This document shows, piece by piece, positions 34,475-38,519 of a DNA stretch of 38,519 nt; the first letter of the stretch is position 1, and every line of letters begins with the position of its first letter. Source of the stretch: Chrysochromulina parva (Eukaryota > Haptophyta > Prymnesiales > Chrysochromulinaceae); the NCBI GenBank assembly GCA_002887195.1, contig PJAB01000136.1, forward strand, positions 1-38,519, read 5' to 3'. The position numbers were made by a program, and so were the translations under genes. Under the pieces are notes generated by a model that did no database searches, had not been told where the DNA came from, and was given only the letters and a program-made list of their open reading frames with translations.

Positions 34475-36025
34475 TCACCTGATGATCCGCTGCTCTTGCA
34501 GCTCGCTCGCACGCCCCGGCTGCGGACTTGCCGGGTCCGGTGCGAGCAGCGGTGTGGTCTCGAACCTCTCGTGGCTCTCGCGGCTCGTTCGAGTCGCACG
34601 ACCCTGGCGCAAGCGCTTTAAGCCGTCCTCCTCGTCGCCCAGCCCGGTGGATGGCGCTCGCCGATGTATTCCGCGCCCGGTGGCGGACGGCGGCTGGTCC
34701 TTTTCGGGCGACGACGGCATCGAGTGCTTGCCTCGCTCATCGAGCGACAGCGGCGGCGCAGTGCCGGCGGTAGGCTGAGCCGGCGGGAGCATAGCAAAGA
34801 ACCCCCCAGACTCGACTTCGCTCTCGACGGGCCACATGATGCGTAGGCAGATGAGGAGTGCGCACAACGGCCAGACGACGAGCATAAGCATCATCACGAA
34901 GGCGCGGCGCAGCGCGAGCATCACGAAGCTCAGATCCCTTGGGTCCGCGGACCGCGACGGCTCCGAGAGGGGCGGCGACAGGTCTGCTGCGGCGACCTCG
35001 GGCGGCTCCGCAGCCTCGCGCGCGCGCCGCAGCTCAAGCGGGCTCGGTGCTCGCAGCAGAGCGCGCACGGCCAGGTAGGGCGGCACGAACGGGAAGAGCA
35101 GCGTGAGCAGGATCAGCTGCAGCCAGCCCAGAGCGATCCGACGAAGCAGGGTCCGGTCGCGCCGCGCGGGAGGGATCGGGAGCTCTGAAGGGGCCGGCAG
35201 TGCGGGCGCGCCGCTGGCGGAGCGGCGGGCAGAGAGCCATCGTCGGGCCGACTCGCGAGCGAAGAACTGCGCCGTGTCGTCGTAACCGGCCGCGTAAAGC
35301 CGCCACAGCGTCTGCTGCGAGGGCGGGAGCACGATCCAGTGCGGCGGCACGAGCAACGGCAGTTTGACGTGCGCAGTTGGCCAGCCGAGGCCGCTGATCT
35401 TGAGCACGGCGTCTGAGGCGTCGAAGGCGCGCCACATGTACATCATCGACGGCCAGAATAGGCCATCGTAGAAGGCGCCTCGCGAGGTGCCGTTGGAGCT
35501 GCGCACGTTGTAGGGCGCCAGCCCGCCGAGCACCGGGATGTGGCACGAGGCGCGTAGGATCTGCGCGAGCTCGTCCCGGCCGCCGAAGGTGCTGATCGCC
35601 TCCGGACGCAGCACCCAGCGCTTCCAGAAGCGCCACGTCATCCGCGTCACTAGCACGCGCAGTCGGTTCTGCGCTTTAGTGTGCGCATCCGCGGGCAGGA
35701 AAAGGCGGAGCGCCTCCTCCGCGCACGGTAGCATGCGCCACGGGTTGAATTCGCACTCGGGTTGGCATTCGATGACGAAGCGTGTGATCGCCTCAATATC
35801 CACGCCGGTGCAGAGCGCCGCTGCGACAAGCGCCCCGCCAGAGGACCCCGAGAAAGCAGCGCTATCTGCGGGCAGCGCGGGAAGGATGTGCTGCTGCAGG
35901 TACTGCGCGGTGCCAAGGTGGTACACGTACATCCAGCCGCTCGAGTCGAAGCTGAAGGTCAGCTTCTGTCGTGTCTTCGACGTCTGTCGGGTCATCGGCG
36001 ACGGTTGCTCGTCCCGAGCTTCCAT
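34475..36025 (-). CDS. Patatin-like phospholipase/triacylglycerol lipase with two C-terminal membrane spans
   Basis: 516 aa from ATG 36025. The patatin (PNPLA) hydrolase domain spans about 20-200: a glycine-containing oxyanion strand, SFDSSGWMYVYHLG (25-38), the nucleophile elbow GSSGG with Ser62, and the catalytic Asp in FYDGLFW (Asp187). The arrangement resembles animal ATGL/PNPLA2-type lipases (GxxYHxG strand, GSSGG). The oxyanion loop SSGW lacks the usual GGG pattern, so activity is likely but not certain. Two hydrophobic spans at about 297-322 and 374-396 lie beyond the catalytic domain, with a phospho-rich Ser/Pro/Thr tail. It would hydrolyse acyl esters on lipid droplets or ER membranes. 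It is transcribed in the same direction as PI4K and ends about 515 bp before it. Confidence 0.88.
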   Translation of the reverse strand: MEARDEQPSPMTRQTSKTRQKLTFSFDSSGWMYVYHLGTAQYLQQHILPALPADSAAFSGSSGGALVAAALCTGVDIEAITRFVIECQPECEFNPWRMLPCAEEALRLFLPADAHTKAQNRLRVLVTRMTWRFWKRWVLRPEAISTFGGRDELAQILRASCHIPVLGGLAPYNVRSSNGTSRGAFYDGLFWPSMMYMWRAFDASDAVLKISGLGWPTAHVKLPLLVPPHWIVLPPSQQTLWRLYAAGYDDTAQFFARESARRWLSARRSASGAPALPAPSELPIPPARRDRTLLRRIALGWLQLILLTLLFPFVPPYLAVRALLRAPSPLELRRAREAAEPPEVAAADLSPPLSEPSRSADPRDLSFVMLALRRAFVMMLMLVVWPLCALLICLRIMWPVESEVESGGFFAMLPPAQPTAGTAPPLSLDERGKHSMPSSPEKDQPPSATGRGIHRRAPSTGLGDEEDGLKRLRQGRATRTSRESHERFETTPLLAPDPASPQPGRASELQEQRIIR

Positions 36026-36152
36026 GCAAATGCCGAAGGTTCAAACACGAACTGTGAACAAGCCAAGAAACACGATAACACGATCTGCGATCAGGCATCA
36101 CACGATGGACCGCAACGACTAACGTCGACGCTTTCTGGTTTCTTGCATGCAG

Positions 36153-37529
36153 TTACACATGCAATGGGGCCATATAATTCGCTGTTGCGATGTAGAAGAA
36201 GAAGAGCAGGCACGACATCATGCAGCACGACTGCATCAGGCCTTTGAGCGCCATGCCGAGGCACGTTCTCGGGCGCACCTCATGGCGCACCTTGGCAGGC
36301 GGTGCGGACGTGAAGGGAGCGTGTTGCAGTGCCTTGTCCTCCCGCCGGTCCTCCTCCGAGCTGCCGTCATCGCTCATCCTCGGCTTCACGCTCGAGATGC
36401 GCCCGCTCTCCATCCGATCGCTGTCGCTGGGCATGTCGCTGGGTGGAGTTGTAAGCAGCGCTGCGGTGCCAGCCTCCTCCTCGTCTGCGTGCTTCTGCCG
36501 GGGAGCTATGTCGGCAGCTGTCCCCGTAAGCGTCGCGGGCTTGCCCAGCGCGTCTGTACGAGGCGTGGCGGGTATGGCGGGTTGGAAGGCGGCCATCGAG
36601 GCGTGTCCGATGGTCGAGCAGATGTTTATCTTCTGATATGTGAAGTGCCTGTTAGAACGCGCGCCGCCGCCGCCGCCTGCTTCCCCCTGGACGCCCCGGC
36701 TGCTGGTTGGGGAGCGGCTGCTCAGGCGGCCGCTGCCGATTGGTATGCCGACTGGGGTATCCGTGTTACTCGGCAGATGTGTGCGTGCCGACTGGCCGCA
36801 AGTTTTCCTGCTGCTCGCGAACGATCCGCCGCGGCTGGCCCCCGCACATTCGAGAGTCGGGATGGCCACGCGGCTGAGGCTCACGCGGGCGCCGCCACCC
36901 GTCGGCCTGCCGCTGCTCCTGCCGCTGCTCACGCGGGGAGACTTGTGCCGTCGCGCCGACTGCGCGCCGCAAATTTCACCCTCGTCGCCCAACGAGACGG
37001 CGGGTGCTGCCACGGCTGATGGCCTTGTGAAGCATGCGAGCCACGGTTCGGGTGGGGGCGGTGGCTTTTGCGGTGAGCGCTTCTCCTTCAGCAGCGCGCG
37101 CAGCTCGTCAAGGCTGTCTTTGCTGAGCGTCGCATTTGCCGTCCAGCGAGCCGCCGTCGCCGCCTCGGCCTCGCTGGCAAATAACCGACGCGGCGGAGGC
37201 CGGCTCGGCAACTGGAAGCGATCGATCAGCTTGAGGACCTCGAGGCTCAGCTGCTTCTGGTCGACCTGCTCGGGGCTGGCGCTGCAGCGGGCAGATTTCG
37301 GCGGTGGACGCGGTGTGCGCGCCGAATTCATGGGCGGGCTGCGCGCACAGCGCGCCGATTGTAAACCGTCAGCACCTGCCATGGCCGCGAGGACTGGCGA
37401 GCGGTTAGAGATTGACGCGCTTCGCAAAAACCACCTCAGTTCGTGAATTTGGGAGCCGCGTTGGATAAAGTTGCTCCCTTTTCGAGTTGATCGGCGACAG
37501 ATGTGCATGCAACTCGATGAAAAATTCAT
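36153..37529 (-). CDS. Hypothetical tail-anchored Ser/Pro-rich protein
   Basis: 458 aa from ATG 37529; a later ATG at 37382 (MAGADGLQSARC) is also plausible and gives 409 aa. The body is low-complexity, rich in Ser, Arg, Pro and Gly, with no recognisable domain. A weak helical segment (QKQLSLEVLKLIDRFQL, then LSKDSLDELRALLKEKR) lies in the N-terminal third. The C-terminus has a Cys-rich hydrophobic segment (SCCMMSCLLFFFYIATANYM) ending a few residues before the stop, typical of a tail-anchored membrane protein and possibly palmitoylated. It starts 128 bp from the patatin ATG side. Function unknown; coding status is moderate because of the composition. Confidence 0.55.
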   Translation of the reverse strand: MNFSSSCMHICRRSTRKGSNFIQRGSQIHELRWFLRSASISNRSPVLAAMAGADGLQSARCARSPPMNSARTPRPPPKSARCSASPEQVDQKQLSLEVLKLIDRFQLPSRPPPRRLFASEAEAATAARWTANATLSKDSLDELRALLKEKRSPQKPPPPPEPWLACFTRPSAVAAPAVSLGDEGEICGAQSARRHKSPRVSSGRSSGRPTGGGARVSLSRVAIPTLECAGASRGGSFASSRKTCGQSARTHLPSNTDTPVGIPIGSGRLSSRSPTSSRGVQGEAGGGGGARSNRHFTYQKINICSTIGHASMAAFQPAIPATPRTDALGKPATLTGTAADIAPRQKHADEEEAGTAALLTTPPSDMPSDSDRMESGRISSVKPRMSDDGSSEEDRREDKALQHAPFTSAPPAKVRHEVRPRTCLGMALKGLMQSCCMMSCLLFFFYIATANYMAPLHV

Positions 37530-38418
37530 AAATCAATGAACTGGACCCAAACCATCATAATCTACCGCGTCGTGCCCCACGAGTAGTCGAGTATCCCACG
37601 AGCCCACGAGGCGAGGGCCGCTTTAGAGGGGGGCTCCAGAGGGCGGGGGGCGTACAGCTACAGGCCGCGAGGCCGGGCGGGGGCGGGCATGAAAGGGGGA
37701 GGGCAGTAGGGGGGCAGGGCACGACAGGAGCTGCCGATACATGTAGCGCGATAGGCGTATACGATAGGCGCGGGGAGCGCGCGCAGCGCGTCGTTTCTTC
37801 GGCTGAGTCAGGATTAGGTCTCCGCGATATTTCGTATTATTCGTTCTAGGTTGTAGGTTCTACCATGTGCAGAGACCAGGGGCCGGCCAGTAGGCCAGCG
37901 CTAGGGCACGAGTGCAAGGGCCCGAGCACCGCGTATACATGTAGTACAAGCGCGTGCACCGAGAGGTGCAGTTTACCAGTTTTTCGTGAACCCGCCACCT
38001 TTCCTCTTATTCGCCGCACCGCCACCGGAGGTACCGGTTTCACTGTTCACTACATGTAGTAGTTCACTAGCGCACACCCCCGACTCCGCCTCTCGCGTCT
38101 ACACTCGAGCTCATCGGCCCAGCTAGCTGCTCTCCTGCTCATGTTCGGGGGCTGTCCTGCCGCAGTGCCGCACAAGTGCCGCACCGCGCCCCGCGGTCGC
38201 TAACTCGCTATTTACGCGTCAGGTGCAGCGCAACAGCGCGCGCCTTCATTTCGCCGAACGCTTTTGAGCAGGCGCGGGGAGGCGCTCTGGGAGCGGGAGG
38301 CGGCAGGGTCGGGTTCGCAGGGGGCGGCCTGGCTGTAGAGTCGGCCGCGGGGTTCGGTCGGCTACGTAGGACCGGTGACGCGGCTACGCGGCTCCGGCCC
38401 CGCAGGGAGTACTTCGAT
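37530..38418. other. GC-rich intergenic region with repeated TACATGTAG words
   Basis: 889 bp with G-runs at 37625-37720 that could form G-quadruplexes. TACATGTAG occurs at 37738-37746, 37936-37944 and 38051-38059; the last lies in the perfect palindrome ACTACATGTAGT (38049-38060). No gene is supported. Confidence 0.5.
38049..38060. repeat. 12-bp palindrome ACTACATGTAGT
   Basis: A perfect palindrome. Its core TACATGTAG recurs twice upstream within 320 bp. Confidence 0.8.
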
Positions 38419-38519
38419 ATGGAGCGAGGCGCAGGCGGAGGCGCGGGCGAGCGCACGCTCGAACAGGCGTTCGAGCAGTGCGTAAGCGGGGTCGCGCGCT
38501 CGAACAGGATGTTCGAGCG
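38419..38519 (+). CDS. Possible partial gene start (very tentative)
   Basis: An ATG at 38419 opens a frame to the window end, reading ERTLEQAFEQCVSG and then ARSNRMFE. Composition is protein-like (amphipathic helix), but only 33 codons are visible and no family is recognised. A GTAAGC donor lies at 38482. The frame overlaps both hairpins described separately. Confidence 0.2.
   Translation, partial: MERGAGGGAGERTLEQAFEQCVSGVARSNRMFE
38457..38476. repeat. Hairpin 1: 8-bp arms, 4-base loop
   Basis: GCTCGAAC AGGC GTTCGAGC is an exact inverted repeat. A related hairpin follows 20 bp later. Confidence 0.85.
38497..38519. repeat. Hairpin 2: 9-bp arms, 5-base loop, at window end
   Basis: CGCTCGAAC AGGAT GTTCGAGCG is an exact inverted repeat ending on the last base. 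It shares CTCGAACAGG and GTTCGAGC with hairpin 1. Confidence 0.85.

Overview
The window is nuclear DNA from a photosynthetic, secondary-plastid eukaryote. A haptophyte-like alga fits best; another chromalveolate alga is possible. The evidence is a set of eukaryote-only families (filamin, FYVE, BTB, MADS-box, PI4K-III, GT77, GRF finger), strongly GC-rich coding sequence, very few introns, and an aspartate kinase whose N-terminus looks like a signal peptide plus transit peptide. There are no operons, rRNA genes, phage genes or CRISPR arrays. Lineage is inferred from gene content and is not proven.

Layout. 1-6.3 kb: a partial plastid aspartate kinase (-), divergent from a probable lumenal/secreted protein (+), then a GRF-finger/terpenoid-synthase-like protein (+) and a GATA-like-finger protein (+). 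6.5-20.4 kb: a minus-strand block with a filamin-repeat protein, a transmembrane matrixin-type protease carrying EF-hand and C2 domains, a BTB/ankyrin/FYVE protein, a GST-like protein and a CrtR-type beta-carotene hydroxylase-like enzyme. 20.5-26.1 kb: a ZC2HC-finger protein (+), a small basic protein (-) and a MEF2-like MADS-box factor (-) with a long polyQ tract and a probable 99-nt in-frame intron. 26.3-30.6 kb: a GT77 (XEG113/RRA-like) glycosyltransferase (-), a coiled-coil/TM/polyproline protein (-) and a three-TM protein (+). 31.5-37.5 kb: a PI4K-III-beta-like kinase with an internal PH domain (-), a membrane-anchored patatin-like lipase (-) and a tail-anchored protein of unknown function (-). 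37.5-38.5 kb: GC-rich intergenic sequence with short palindromes, ending in two hairpins that overlap a possible partial gene start.

How genes may work together. The region is a set of independent nuclear genes. Themes that recur are calcium and phosphoinositide membrane signalling (C2/EF-hand protease, FYVE protein, PI4K-PH, lipase) and surface glycoprotein biology (GT77 enzyme next to a polyproline membrane protein). These links are inferred from position and family only.

The most unusual object is the protease at 10882-13113. Its matrixin domain is split by two membrane spans flanking an EF-hand and is followed by a third span and a C2 domain. This layout would place both calcium sensors in the cytosol and the catalytic halves outside. 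A second notable object is a ~100-bp dispersed repeat found at 18952-19058 and 29847-29946, each time upstream of a minus-strand gene. Start codons below are the first in-frame ATG, because several longest frames begin only at GTG or TTG.
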